The position numbers were made by a program, and so were the translations under genes. Shown one piece after another: positions 15,738 to 23,906 of a stretch of DNA of 43,851 nucleotides; position 1 is the stretch's first letter; each line of letters opens with the position of its first letter. Below the pieces are notes generated by a model. That model saw only the letters and a program-made list of their open reading frames with translations. It ran no database searches and was not told the DNA's origin. The stretch spans positions 1 through 43,851 of the forward strand of contig NZ_RQYN01000035.1 in the NCBI RefSeq assembly GCF_003860135.1. Reading direction: 5' to 3'. The stretch comes from Tannerella forsythia. Lineage in GTDB: Bacteria > Bacteroidota > Bacteroidia > Bacteroidales > Tannerellaceae.

Positions 15738-15773
15738 GTAGGGGCGAACCTGTGTATTCGCCCTTATTTTTTG
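15738..15773 (+). terminator. REP-like hairpin acting as probable terminator of the BspA-like gene, copy B
   Basis: The stem GGGGCGAA/TTCGCCC is followed by TTATTTTTT on the plus strand, 48 bp past the BspA-like stop codon. It is the same element as at 13036, here oriented so that the T-tract would end the upstream transcript. Confidence 0.65.
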
Positions 15774-16031
15774 TGTCGTGTTGGCAGATTATCAGAACGC
15801 AAATGACGCGAATAACCGCAAATCAACGCAGATTTAATTGTCAATTGTCAATGGTTATTCAGCATTCAGTCATCAACATTCAGATACCACAAGTTGCACA
15901 AGTTTATGACAAGTTGCACAAGTTTTCATTTGCGTTCATTTGCGCCATTTGTGTTCATTTGCGTTCGGAACATCGTAAATTCCCCCCTTCGAAGGGGGGA
16001 AAGGAGGGATGTTCATATCCACGCCATCGAA

Positions 16032-16057
16032 GGGCGAACACACAGGTTCGCCCCTAC
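16032..16057 (-). repeat. REP-like hairpin, copy C (no T-tract)
   Basis: GGGCGAAC with GTTCGCCC, the third copy of the element seen at 13036 and 15738. Its flank differs and it lacks the T-tract, which shows the hairpin and the T-tract can separate. Confidence 0.8.
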
Positions 16058-16166
16058 ACGGCAAACAACTCAACAATTCAACAACTAAACGCCCGAAGGG
16101 CTATCAACAACTCAACACCTCAACACCTCAACGCCCGCAAGGTCATAACCATTAACAATTATTATG

Positions 16167-17168
16167 TCAGCGTTCGTCGGCAGGGAAGCGCACACCGAGC
16201 TGACGGCGGATTTCGTCGAGTATTTCCATCGTGATCAACGAGTGGGCGTGCGAGTTGACGGCCGATTCCATCGTGCCGGATTGGATCAGGTCGATAAATT
16301 CGGCTATTTCGTAGTAGTATTCGTTATGGGTGGGAGGCACGAGCAGGTCGACCGTTTCGCCTTTGCGAGGAGTGAAGCTCACTCGACTGATGATGTTGAT
16401 GCGGTCGGCCGTAATCGTTCCGCTTTCGCCCTGAATTTCGGTAGGCAGCGTCGAGTCGGCGATTTTTCCGTAGAGGACGGTCGCGTCGAGGCCTCCGTCG
16501 TACGAAAATTGAACGGCTGCCTGCCCGTCGACACCGCTGAAAAGTTTGACGCCCGAAGCATGGACGGTCTTCGGTCGGCCGAAGAGTACGACCATGGGAT
16601 AAATCGTGTAAACACCGATGTCCATCGTGGCGCCGTTGCTCAGTGCGGGCTGAAAGGCGTTGAGCACAACGCCCTCTTTGAGTTTGTCGTAGCGCGACGA
16701 GTATTGGCAGTAACAGGAGAAGTAGCGCCGGAGAGTTCCGACGCGTGGCAGTTGCTCGCCGATGGCGCGGAAGCCGGGCGTGAGCGTTGGTTTCATCGCC
16801 TCCATCAGCACGACGCCCTGACGACGTGCCGTGGCGATCATTTCGCGCGCTTCGGCAGCGTTCGAGGCCAACGCTTTTTCGCACAACACGTGTTTGCCGT
16901 GGCGTATGCACAGGATGGTCTGCTGCGCGTGAAACGCGTTGGGCGAAGCAATGTAAACGGCATCGATCAGGGGGCTGGCCGCCATCGCTTCGAGCGAGGT
17001 AAACGTATGCGGAATACGGTGTTTGTCGGCGAAAGCCCGCGCCGTTTCGTGCGAGCGCGAACAAACGGCCGAGAGTTCGAACCGTTCGTCTTCGCGCCCG
17101 CCGGCAATCACCCAGTCGGTAATAAAATTCGTACCGACTACGCCGAAACGGATTTTGTTCTTCTTCAT
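16167..17168 (-). CDS. Gfo/Idh/MocA-family NAD(P)-dependent oxidoreductase
   Basis: A 333-residue cytoplasmic oxidoreductase. The N-terminal Rossmann domain (about residues 1-122) has [12 protein letters not shown] and the [11 protein letters not shown] motif, in place of the more usual EKP. The C-terminal alpha/beta domain has the substrate-side [12 protein letters not shown] near 185. Members oxidise sugars, inositols, biliverdin and other substrates; this one cannot be assigned. Its ATG overlaps the gcvT stop (ATGA), so it is translationally coupled to gcvT and is third in the pepT-gcvT operon. It ends facing the repeat-filled gap at 15691-16166. Confidence 0.92.
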   Translation of the reverse strand: MKKNKIRFGVVGTNFITDWVIAGGREDERFELSAVCSRSHETARAFADKHRIPHTFTSLEAMAASPLIDAVYIASPNAFHAQQTILCIRHGKHVLCEKALASNAAEAREMIATARRQGVVLMEAMKPTLTPGFRAIGEQLPRVGTLRRYFSCYCQYSSRYDKLKEGVVLNAFQPALSNGATMDIGVYTIYPMVVLFGRPKTVHASGVKLFSGVDGQAAVQFSYDGGLDATVLYGKIADSTLPTEIQGESGTITADRINIISRVSFTPRKGETVDLLVPPTHNEYYYEIAEFIDLIQSGTMESAVNSHAHSLITMEILDEIRRQLGVRFPADER

Positions 17169-18250
17169 TTGCGGAACGGCGGTTTGACGATCCGCGCCTT
17201 CAGGTCGCGGTTACGCACACGGATGCACACGTCTTCGCCCACCTTGGCGTGGCCGGCCTCCACGTAGCCGAGACCGATACCGATTTTCATCGTCGGAGAC
17301 ATCGTACCCGACGTTACGCGGCCGATCACTTCGCCCTGCGGACAAACGATTTCGTAGCCGTTACGCGGCACGCCCTTCTCCAACAGTTCGAAAGCGCAAA
17401 GCTTGCGAGCCACTCCTTCTTTCTTCTGCTTCTCCAGCGCGGCGCGGTTGACGAAGTCTTTGCCGTCGACGAATTTCGTAATCCACCCCAAACCGGCTTC
17501 GATGGGCGACGTCGTGTCGTCGATATCGTTTCCGTAGAGGCAGAATCCCATCTCCAGACGCAGCGTATCGCGCGCTCCCAGTCCGATGGGGCGGATGCCT
17601 TCGGGTTTACCGGCCTCGAAGAGGGCATCCCAGATCTTGCGTCCTTCGTTCGGATAGAAATACAGTTCGAACCCTCCCGCGCCGGTATAACCGGTGTTGG
17701 AGATGATCACGTTCGGACATCCGGCAAATTCGCCCGTGACGAATCCGTAGTAAGGAATCGACGAGAGGTCGACCGGCGTCAGGCGTTGCATCACCTCGGC
17801 GGCTTTCGGCCCCTGCACGGCCAGCTGCCCCATATTGTCCGACGCGTTTTCAAGCTCGGCGCCCATCGTGTTGTGCTTCACGCACCAGTCGAAGTCTTTC
17901 TGCACGTTCGAAGCATTGACCACGAGCAGGTATTTCTCGTCTTCGTAATGATACACGATGATATCGTCGACGATACCGCCCTGCTCGTTGGGGAAATAGC
18001 TGTACTGCGCCTTCCCGACCGGCAGCGAAGCGACATCGTTCGACGTCACTTTCTGAAGCAGTTCGAGCGCTTTCGGCCCTTTGACCCAGATTTCGCCCAT
18101 GTGCGAGACGTCGAAAACGCCTACGCTCCGGCATACGGTCTGATGTTCTTCGATAATTCCGGCATATTCGATCGGCATGTTATATCCGGCAAACTCATGC
18201 ATTTTCGCACCCAGTGCGATGTGTAAATCGGTAAATGGTGTTGTCTTCAT
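17165..18250 (-). CDS. gcvT: glycine cleavage system T protein (aminomethyltransferase)
   Basis: A 361-residue tetrahydrofolate-dependent enzyme. It takes the aminomethyl group from lipoylated GcvH, releasing ammonia and forming methylene-THF. Typical sequence includes [25 protein letters not shown], the folate-site region [12 protein letters not shown] near 195, [19 protein letters not shown] near 225, and the C-terminal [12 protein letters not shown] start it at ATG 18250, two bases after the pepT stop; an upstream in-frame extension lies inside pepT and is not family-like. The H and P subunits are not in the window, so the system is split. Confidence 0.97.
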   Translation of the reverse strand: MKTTPFTDLHIALGAKMHEFAGYNMPIEYAGIIEEHQTVCRSVGVFDVSHMGEIWVKGPKALELLQKVTSNDVASLPVGKAQYSYFPNEQGGIVDDIIVYHYEDEKYLLVVNASNVQKDFDWCVKHNTMGAELENASDNMGQLAVQGPKAAEVMQRLTPVDLSSIPYYGFVTGEFAGCPNVIISNTGYTGAGGFELYFYPNEGRKIWDALFEAGKPEGIRPIGLGARDTLRLEMGFCLYGNDIDDTTSPIEAGLGWITKFVDGKDFVNRAALEKQKKEGVARKLCAFELLEKGVPRNGYEIVCPQGEVIGRVTSGTMSPTMKIGIGLGYVEAGHAKVGEDVCIRVRNRDLKARIVKPPFRK

Positions 18251-18252
18251 TT

Positions 18253-19479
18253 CTATTTCGTTTGATTGGTTATGATATGACATAGTTGAATAATCGTTTC
18301 CTTGCTTTTTTCGAGCGAACGGACCGGCAGATATTCGTATCGTCCGTGGAAATTCAGTCCTCCGGCAAACAGGTTCGGGCAGGGCAATCCCATGAACGAC
18401 AGACGCGCCCCGTCCGTACCGCCCCGCACCGGACGAATACGCGGCGTAACGCCAGCCGCACGCATCGCCTCGCGCGCGTACTCGATCATCTCCATTCTCG
18501 GCTCGATGATTTCGCGCATATTGTAATACTGGTCACGCACCTCGATCGTTACGCAACCGGGATACCTCGCCTCCATCTCATGTACGAGCCTACGGAGCAA
18601 GTCTTTTTTCTGCTCAAAAAGAGACCGGTCATGATCGCGAATAATATAATGTAAGGAAGCCTCCTCGACGGTCGCTTCCAAGCGTGTGAGATGAAAAAAA
18701 CCTTCGTACCCGCTCGTTTTCTCCGGCCGTTGTTCGGGTGGCAGCGAAGCGCTCAGCTCCGTAGCCAGCAGAGCGGCGTTCACCATCTTGTTTCGGGCAT
18801 AGCCGGGATGTACGTTCCGCCCTTTGATCGTGATTACGGCCTCCGCGGCGTTGAAATTCTCGTACTCCAACTCGCCGATTTCCCCGCCGTCGATCGTGTA
18901 TGCCCAGTCGCAACCGAACTTGTCGACGTCGAACCGGTCGGCTCCCCGCCCGATCTCTTCGTCGGGCGTAAAGGCGACGCGCACCTTGCCGTGAGCGATC
19001 TCCGGATGCGTAAGCAGGTATTCCATGGCCGATACGATGGCAGCCACGCCGGCCTTATCGTCGGCCCCCAGCAACGTCGTCCCGTCGGTAACGATCAACT
19101 CCTGCCCCACGTAGTTGGCCAGCTCCGGAAACGTATCGGGCGAGAGCACGATCCGCTCCGCCTCGTTCAGCACGATCGTGCCGCCGTCGTACGTCACGAT
19201 GCGCGGCTTCACGTCCTTGCCCGTCATATCGGGGCTGGTATCCATGTGAGCGATAAATCCGATGGTGGGGATGCCTTCACGCTGTGTGGTGGCAGGCAGA
19301 GTGGCCATGACGTAACCGTTGGCATCGAGCGAGACGTCGTCCATCCCGATGGCCGTCAGTTCCTGCGCCAAATATTCGGCCAAATGCAGTTGCCCGGGTG
19401 TGCTGGGCGTCGTCTGCGCGTCCTCGTCCGACCGGGTATCGAACGAGACGTAACGAAGAAAACGATCGGTCGTGTTCAT
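18253..19479 (-). CDS. pepT: peptidase T (tripeptide aminopeptidase)
   Basis: A 408-residue cytoplasmic M20B metallopeptidase that removes the N-terminal residue of tripeptides. Both zinc-site motifs are present: [12 protein letters not shown] (His and Asp, about residue 80), LGADDKAG (Asp, about 140), PDEEIGRG (the catalytic and metal Glu pair, about 174), and the C-terminal [18 protein letters not shown] with [10 protein letters not shown] (His). Length fits the family. It is the first gene of the pepT-gcvT-oxidoreductase operon, with a -7 box 18 bp upstream. Confidence 0.97.
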   Translation of the reverse strand: MNTTDRFLRYVSFDTRSDEDAQTTPSTPGQLHLAEYLAQELTAIGMDDVSLDANGYVMATLPATTQREGIPTIGFIAHMDTSPDMTGKDVKPRIVTYDGGTIVLNEAERIVLSPDTFPELANYVGQELIVTDGTTLLGADDKAGVAAIVSAMEYLLTHPEIAHGKVRVAFTPDEEIGRGADRFDVDKFGCDWAYTIDGGEIGELEYENFNAAEAVITIKGRNVHPGYARNKMVNAALLATELSASLPPEQRPEKTSGYEGFFHLTRLEATVEEASLHYIIRDHDRSLFEQKKDLLRRLVHEMEARYPGCVTIEVRDQYYNMREIIEPRMEMIEYAREAMRAAGVTPRIRPVRGGTDGARLSFMGLPCPNLFAGGLNFHGRYEYLPVRSLEKSKETIIQLCHIITNQTK

Positions 19480-19496
19480 GTACTTTTTTGTTTGCG

Positions 19497-19504
19497 CAAA
19501 AGTA
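19497..19504 (-). promoter_or_regulatory. -7 box TACTTTTG of the pepT operon
   Basis: TAnnTTTG match on the minus strand, 18 bp before pepT. It is back-to-back with the 4.5S RNA promoter; a T-rich tract stands where a -33 box is expected. Confidence 0.6.
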
Positions 19505-19532
19505 CGAGAATTTTCAGGATAACGAAAAAAAA

Positions 19533-19563
19533 TTTGATTAGTTGGAAAAAGAGCGTATCTTTG
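19533..19563 (+). promoter_or_regulatory. promoter of the 4.5S RNA (TTTG-N19-TATCTTTG)
   Basis: TTTG at 19533-19536 and TATCTTTG at 19556-19563 have ideal spacing. The mature RNA's terminal stem begins at 19568, which places the start point about five bases after the -7 box and calibrates other promoters in this window. Confidence 0.85.
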
Positions 19564-19567
19564 CGCC

Positions 19568-19664
19568 GGGAAAGTCCTACACGACCAGCTCCCTCGGAAT
19601 CCCCCCAGGGCTTGACCGCAGCAAGGGTACTTGGTTGTAGCGGTGCGATGTAGAAAGCTTTCCC
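19568..19664 (+). ncRNA. ffs: 4.5S signal recognition particle RNA (small bacterial type)
   Basis: An RNA of about 97 nt. The terminal helix GGGAAAG (19568-19574) pairs with CTTTCCC (19658-19664), and CCTAC pairs with GTAG inside it. The conserved domain IV core is visible as CCCCAGG on the 5' side and AGCAAGGGT on the 3' side, capped by a short stem with a UGAC loop (URRC class). This is the Ffh-binding site of the SRP, which targets membrane proteins. It has its own promoter and is followed after four bases by a tRNA gene, so the two are probably made as one precursor. Confidence 0.9.
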
Positions 19665-19668
19665 ACCT

Positions 19669-19745
19669 GCCTCTTTAGCTCAGTTGGCCAGAGCACGTGA
19701 TTTGTAATCTCGGGGTCGTTGGTTCGAATCCGACAAGAGGCTCCA
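19669..19745 (+). tRNA. tRNA-Thr (anticodon TGT)
   Basis: The acceptor stem GCCTCTT pairs with AAGAGGC. The D-loop region TAGCTCAGTTGGCCAGAGC, anticodon loop TTTGTAA (anticodon TGT) and T-arm GTTGGTTCGAATCCGAC are all standard. CCA is encoded (19743-19745). It lies directly after the 4.5S RNA and before a strong terminator. Confidence 0.97.
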
Positions 19746-19775
19746 AAGCGAGAGAAATTTGAGCTTTTTCATGAG

Positions 19776-19820
19776 CGCGCCGGATGCAAAGTAAACGAAT
19801 GTATCCGGCGCGTGTTTTAT
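19776..19820 (+). terminator. intrinsic terminator of the 4.5S RNA / tRNA-Thr unit
   Basis: A perfect 10-bp stem, CGCGCCGGAT (19776-19785) with ATCCGGCGCG (19803-19812), has a 17-nt loop and is followed by TGTTTTAT. Confidence 0.85.
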
Positions 19821-19857
19821 ACACGAGGTAGAATTTCCCTTAAACAAATTTTTATTT

Positions 19858-19865
19858 TACCTTTG
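19858..19865 (+). promoter_or_regulatory. -7 box TACCTTTG of the glycosyltransferase gene
   Basis: TAnnTTTG match 27 bp before the start codon. The -33 region is AT-rich without a clear TTTG. Confidence 0.6.
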
Positions 19866-19892
19866 CCAACCAAAACAACGTAAATAAAACCG

Positions 19893-20843
19893 ATGGATAT
19901 ATCAGTAGTCGTACCTCTGTATAACGAAGCCGAATCGCTGCCCGAATTGCACGCGTGGATCGAACGGGTGATGAACGAACATCATTTCAGTTACGAAATC
20001 ATCTTTGTCAACGACGGAAGCACCGACCATTCATGGCAGGTGATCGAGCATCTGGCACGACAGTCGGCACACGTGAAAGGCATCAAGTTCCGCCGTAATT
20101 ACGGTAAGTCGCCGGCGCTGCACTGCGGATTCCAACGCGCCGAGGGTGACGTGATTATCACAATGGACGCCGACTTACAGGACAGCCCCGACGAAATTCC
20201 CGAACTCTACCGGATGATCAAGGAAGACGGCTACGACATCGTGTCGGGATGGAAAAAGAAACGCTACGACAACAAGCTGACCAAGAACCTCCCCTCCAAA
20301 CTCTTCAACGCTACGGCACGGAAGTTCTCGGGCATCAATCTGCACGATTTTAACTGCGGACTGAAATCGTATCGGCGCGAAGTGGTGAAGAATATCGAAG
20401 TCTACAACGACATGCACCGCTATATCCCCTATCTGGCCAAAATCGCCGGATTCAACAAGATCGGCGAGAAGGTCGTGCATCATCAAGCGCGTAAATACGG
20501 CGAAACGAAGTTCGGTCTCGACCGCTTCGTCAATGGATACTTAGACCTGATTTCACTGTGGTTCACCTCGAAGTTCGGGAAAAAGCCCATGCACTTCTTC
20601 GGGCTTTGGGGAAGCGTGATGTTCCTGATCGGGTTCGTAGCGCTCGTCGCCGTGCTGATCATGAAACTGGTTTCCATGTACAACGGCGACCTGCGGCCGC
20701 TCGTAACCACCTCGCCCTACTTCTACATCTCACTCACGGCTATGGTAATCGGTACGCAACTCTTTTTGGCCGGATTTATCGGCGAACTGATCTCGCGTAA
20801 TGCTCCGAGCCGCAACAAGTACAAAATAGAACAGGAGATTTAA
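19893..20843 (+). CDS. family 2 glycosyltransferase, polyprenyl-phosphate sugar transferase (GtrB/DPM-like)
   Basis: A 316-residue membrane-linked glycosyltransferase. The GT-A catalytic domain (about residues 1-230) shows VVVPLYNEAESLPEL, VNDGSTDHSW, FRRNYGKSPAL, the metal-binding MDADLQDSPDEI, and HHQARKYGETKFGLDR. Two C-terminal membrane helices follow (about 230-255 and 270-295). This architecture fits enzymes that load glucose, mannose or a related sugar onto undecaprenyl or dolichyl-type phosphate at the inner membrane for envelope decoration. No flippase or acceptor-side transferase is nearby. It has its own promoter and a repeat-filled 3' flank. Confidence 0.93.
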   Translation: MDISVVVPLYNEAESLPELHAWIERVMNEHHFSYEIIFVNDGSTDHSWQVIEHLARQSAHVKGIKFRRNYGKSPALHCGFQRAEGDVIITMDADLQDSPDEIPELYRMIKEDGYDIVSGWKKKRYDNKLTKNLPSKLFNATARKFSGINLHDFNCGLKSYRREVVKNIEVYNDMHRYIPYLAKIAGFNKIGEKVVHHQARKYGETKFGLDRFVNGYLDLISLWFTSKFGKKPMHFFGLWGSVMFLIGFVALVAVLIMKLVSMYNGDLRPLVTTSPYFYISLTAMVIGTQLFLAGFIGELISRNAPSRNKYKIEQEI

Positions 20844-21300
20844 AGCCCTGAGGGCGTTTAAAGGTTAGTTAGAAAAGGAGTCAGAGTAGTAAAAGGAGTC
20901 AAGGTAGTCAGAGTAGTAAAGAATGACAATTGACGAATGACAAATGACGATGTTCGAACGCAAATTACGCAAACGACGCGAATTTAATGTTAATTGTCAA
21001 TGGTTAATGGTCATTTTCCGGGTACATGATTCGTCGTGTACCATGTAAATTCCCCCTTTGAAGGGATGACATCCCCCTTCGCTTCGCTCTTCCCCCTTTG
21101 AAGGGGGCAAGGGGGATGTTCATATCCACGCCATGGCGGGCAAACAACTCAACAAATCAACAATTCAACGTCCGCAGGGCTATAAACAACTCAACAACTC
21201 AACGAATCAATACCCAAAGGACTGACTGCTGGATGGCTGAATAGCATCACACACGCCGAATCCATATTTTTTAGTAAAACATCGATGGAAAAACGTTTAT
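20844..21300. repeat. mosaic of dispersed intergenic repeat modules, no gene
   Basis: About 450 bp with the same modules as the 12206-16166 region: GTAGTCAGAGTAGT (20885-20920), AATTGACGAATGACAAATGACG, a reversed TTCGAACGCAAATTACGC string (20950-20985), GTACA-N10-TGTAC (around 21019-21040), CCCCCTTTGAAGGG copies (21049 and 21092) and CAACTCAACAA runs (21147-21205). Confidence 0.8.
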
Positions 21301-21369
21301 TTTTTTTGAAATAAACATCTCCTACGTTTTTTTGCACACAAGCGCATGAACCTTTCTCCCTCACCTTTT

Positions 21370-21377
21370 TATTTTTG
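21370..21377 (+). promoter_or_regulatory. -7 box TATTTTTG
   Basis: TAnnTTTG match 24 bp before the ATG at 21402. It supports that start over the in-frame codon at 21375, which would lie upstream of the transcript start. Confidence 0.55.
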
Positions 21378-21401
21378 CCCGAAATATATAGATATCGGGC
21401 T

Positions 21402-22145
21402 ATGGAAAGACGCTACGTGTTGTTTTTAGTATTAGGATTGCAGGTGTGTATCACCGCATCGGCACAGAAAGATTGGTCGGCAAAAGACTCGTTGTGGTTA
21501 CAGCGCGTGTTGTCGGGGCAGGAAAAGTTAAAACTGAACGAAGAAACCCTTCGAGCCATCCGCTCCGGCACGCTGATCAACCCCGCTCCCACTCCCGAAC
21601 AGCAGATGAAACACAGTCCGCTGGAATTACCCATCGTCAAATCGTTCGACAGCATCATCCGCCCCGAAAGCCATCGCAAACTTCATCTGCTCCCGCCTTC
21701 CGTTTTCATGCTGTATGATCTGAATAAAAACAACAAGTCGGCAAACGATCCGGATAGAGGTATAAACAAATCGGGAGGAATGATGTTATCGGAAAGACAA
21801 ATCGAAGAGATGATGATATTGATGAAAATGAACGTAAAAAAAACGACGTTAGATGACAAACAAACGCTTCCGAGTCCATATATAACGTTCGATGCCGAAG
21901 ACATTGCCCGAACCATCTTCTGGCCGAGTCACCGCGCCAAAAAACGGAATGCGCGGAATGCACAAGCCTACAAACAATTCGAGGTCGCACCTCCGTCTAT
22001 TTCGAAAGAAGAACACGAACGGCGCCGCCTGAACAGATATATTAACCGATTAAGGGAGCATGCGAAAAAACGCCTACTCTCCGACTCGATACCTCATCAG
22101 CCGGATTCGGTCGATGTAGATTTTAGGATCTGGAACAGCCGGTGA
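21402..22145 (+). CDS. exported hypothetical protein of a Bacteroidales-specific family
   Basis: A 247-residue protein with a signal peptide (hydrophobic to about residue 20, ending ITASAQ) and a polar, charged body. Stretches include LWLQRVLSGQEKLKLNEETL and LPIVKSFDSIIRPESHRKLHLLPPSVFMLY, with a Lys/Arg-rich C-terminal helix. It resembles a short family seen in Bacteroides (I think DUF4858, not certain), of unknown role, expected in the periplasm. The last 72 bases overlap the 3' end of the oppositely oriented DUF4296 lipoprotein gene, so the two transcripts must form antisense pairs. Confidence 0.75.
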   Translation: MERRYVLFLVLGLQVCITASAQKDWSAKDSLWLQRVLSGQEKLKLNEETLRAIRSGTLINPAPTPEQQMKHSPLELPIVKSFDSIIRPESHRKLHLLPPSVFMLYDLNKNNKSANDPDRGINKSGGMMLSERQIEEMMILMKMNVKKTTLDDKQTLPSPYITFDAEDIARTIFWPSHRAKKRNARNAQAYKQFEVAPPSISKEEHERRRLNRYINRLREHAKKRLLSDSIPHQPDSVDVDFRIWNSR

Positions 22146-22826
22146 TTTCATACGGATATACCCGTAAACACGCTGTACCGGTTCATACGGCATACCCTGC
22201 AAAGTATATTGATGAAACCCGTCCCCGACGATTGAGTCTTTTACGACAAGGGTCGAATCGGACATGTCGGCACGCAGATTCACTTCCAACACCTGCCTGC
22301 CCGGCGTCAGTCCCCAGACTTGCATTTCCCACACGAAACGACAATCGGACGGATACGCTTCAGCAGGTTTCAGATCGAACACAATTTTGTTAGACAACGA
22401 CTTAGGAAAGAAAATATAGCATCGTTTATCAACCCACAGATCGACCGAGTCGGCCAGTGGTACATCGAATGCTTCGGCTTTCACTTCACCAAGGGCGTTT
22501 ATACGCTTGTCTACTTCAGCCATCGCCATATCGTGGACACGCATATAGATATCGATATTTTTACCGTACCATATCAACGAGCTGTCGTATTCAGCCTGCG
22601 TCAAATTGTGCTTTTTAAAGACCGACTGGAACAACGCGTTTTTTTGCCGAAACGATCCGTATTTATACGGATCATCGTTGATGATCGTCTCGGCCATCTG
22701 CATATCGATCAGCACATCGCACATTTTTTTCTCCGGAATAATTCCTTTGGGTGTGTGGCTGCATGCCGACAACAAGATGACAGCCGAGCATCCGATGAAA
22801 AATCGCTGAAATTTCCTGTCCGGCAT
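22074..22826 (-). CDS. DUF4296 lipoprotein
   Basis: A 250-residue lipoprotein. The signal peptide ends LLSAC, with lipidated Cys22. The DUF4296 domain (about residues 28-115) begins KGIIPEKKMCDVLIDMQMAE and includes KYGSFRQKNALFQSVFKKHNLT, with conserved FxxxFxKxxLT spacing. The C-terminal half is a beta-rich domain I cannot name. It is the last gene of the ileS-dksA-lspA unit, 9 bp after lspA. LspA cleaves lipoprotein signal peptides, so one of its own substrates is encoded beside it. Function unknown. Confidence 0.88.
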   Translation of the reverse strand: MPDRKFQRFFIGCSAVILLSACSHTPKGIIPEKKMCDVLIDMQMAETIINDDPYKYGSFRQKNALFQSVFKKHNLTQAEYDSSLIWYGKNIDIYMRVHDMAMAEVDKRINALGEVKAEAFDVPLADSVDLWVDKRCYIFFPKSLSNKIVFDLKPAEAYPSDCRFVWEMQVWGLTPGRQVLEVNLRADMSDSTLVVKDSIVGDGFHQYTLQGMPYEPVQRVYGYIRMKSPAVPDPKIYIDRIRLMRYRVGE

Positions 22827-22835
22827 GTATCGAAC

Positions 22836-23447
22836 CTACTTCGTCGAAAGACTCTTGGAAAGAGTGTGATGATAAAACAGCAACAAGATCGCTCCTCCGA
22901 CACAAATAGATGAGTCGGCCAGATTGAAGATCGGCCGGAAGAAAATAAACTCCTCTCCGCCCCATATCGGAAACCAGTCCGGGAAAGTGGTTCGGATGAG
23001 CGGAAAATACAACATGTCCACGACTTTGCCGTGCAAGAGAGAAGCATACCCTCCGTCGGCCGGCATAAACGTAGCGACTTGTCCGTAACTGTGATCGAAG
23101 ATGACGCCATAGAACACACTGTCGATAATGTTACCGAGTGCTCCGGCAAAAACCAGTGCAACGCAAGCAATGAAGCCGAACGAATAGTTGCGTCGTACGA
23201 GGCGAATCAGGTAGTACGCAATGGCAATCACCGCCACAATGCGAAAGACGGACAGCACGAGCTTGTTGAAAAACTCCATCCCGAAGGCCATGCCGGGATT
23301 TTCGGTGAAGTAAAGCTGAAACCATGAAAAGATTTCAATGCTTTCGTGCAGTTGCATGTGGGTTTTCACCCATATTTTCGAAGCCTGATCAAGAAAGAGA
23401 AGCAGCAAAATAACGACTACTGCTCCCCACGCTTTTTTTCCTTTCAT
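22836..23447 (-). CDS. lspA: lipoprotein signal peptidase (signal peptidase II)
   Basis: A 203-residue inner-membrane aspartyl protease that cuts the signal peptide of prolipoproteins after lipidation. Four membrane helices are visible. The family motifs are DQASKIWV near residue 20, TENPGMAFGM near 49, GNIIDSVFYG with catalytic Asp (about 112), and FNLADSSICVG with the second catalytic Asp (about 181). It is longer than the enterobacterial enzyme because of an insertion between the two Asp motifs (about 120-165, including ATFMPADGGYASLLHGKVVD), a feature usual in Bacteroidetes. It is 12 bp after the DksA-like gene. Confidence 0.97.
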   Translation of the reverse strand: MKGKKAWGAVVVILLLLFLDQASKIWVKTHMQLHESIEIFSWFQLYFTENPGMAFGMEFFNKLVLSVFRIVAVIAIAYYLIRLVRRNYSFGFIACVALVFAGALGNIIDSVFYGVIFDHSYGQVATFMPADGGYASLLHGKVVDMLYFPLIRTTFPDWFPIWGGEEFIFFRPIFNLADSSICVGGAILLLFYHHTLSKSLSTK

Positions 23448-23459
23448 CAGACGCGCCGC

Positions 23460-23840
23460 TTATCTTACTCCGCTCTGTTTGGCCTCGATGCTCAGTGTAG
23501 CATGAGGTACCGCACGCAGACGTTCTTTCGCGATCAGCTTACCTGTTTCACGGCATACCCCGTATGTTTTGTTCTCGATACGGATAAGCGCTGCCTGCAA
23601 GCTCTGGATAAATTTCATCTGACGTTGCGCCAAACGGCCGGCTTCTTCTTTCGACAAAGTAGCCGCCCCCTCTTCCATCACCTTGAATGTCGGTGAAGTG
23701 TCGGAGACGTCGTTGCCGTCGGCATTCGTAATCCCCGATCTCAACAAGTCGTAATCTTTCTTCGCTTTATCGAGCTTCTCCATGATAATGGCGCGAAATT
23801 CTTCCAGCTCCGCATCCGAGTATCTTGTCTTCTCAGCCAT
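23460..23840 (-). CDS. TraR/DksA-family protein with a degenerate zinc finger
   Basis: A 126-residue protein with an N-terminal coiled coil (about residues 8-88) and a C-terminal TraR/DksA domain. Classical members carry four cysteines. Here only one is left (YGVCRETGKLI), followed by ERLRAVPHATLSIEAK, so the zinc site is absent or replaced. Family knowledge: DksA binds the RNA polymerase secondary channel with ppGpp. Cys-poor forms are known in other bacteria and work without zinc, so activity may be kept. It sits between ileS and lspA, 66 bp after ileS, with a GGAGG ribosome site. Confidence 0.93.
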   Translation of the reverse strand: MAEKTRYSDAELEEFRAIIMEKLDKAKKDYDLLRSGITNADGNDVSDTSPTFKVMEEGAATLSKEEAGRLAQRQMKFIQSLQAALIRIENKTYGVCRETGKLIAKERLRAVPHATLSIEAKQSGVR

Positions 23841-23906
23841 AATTCAGTCCTCCTTTTATTTGGTTTTCAAAAATACGATATTCTTTTGATATTACACCAT
23901 GTCGGC

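Larger units (their letters stand above)
15691..16166. repeat. mosaic of dispersed intergenic repeat modules between convergent genes
   Basis: About 475 bp between the 3' ends of the BspA-like gene and the oxidoreductase gene, with no credible gene. It holds two REP-like hairpins in opposite orientation (15738, 16032), TTTGCGTT-type strings in both orientations (15788-15835 and 15920-15975), a CCCCTTCGAAGGGG palindrome (around 15983), two AAGTTGCACAAGTTT copies (15890-15925) and CTCAACACCTCAAC-type runs (16068-16135). Confidence 0.85.
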
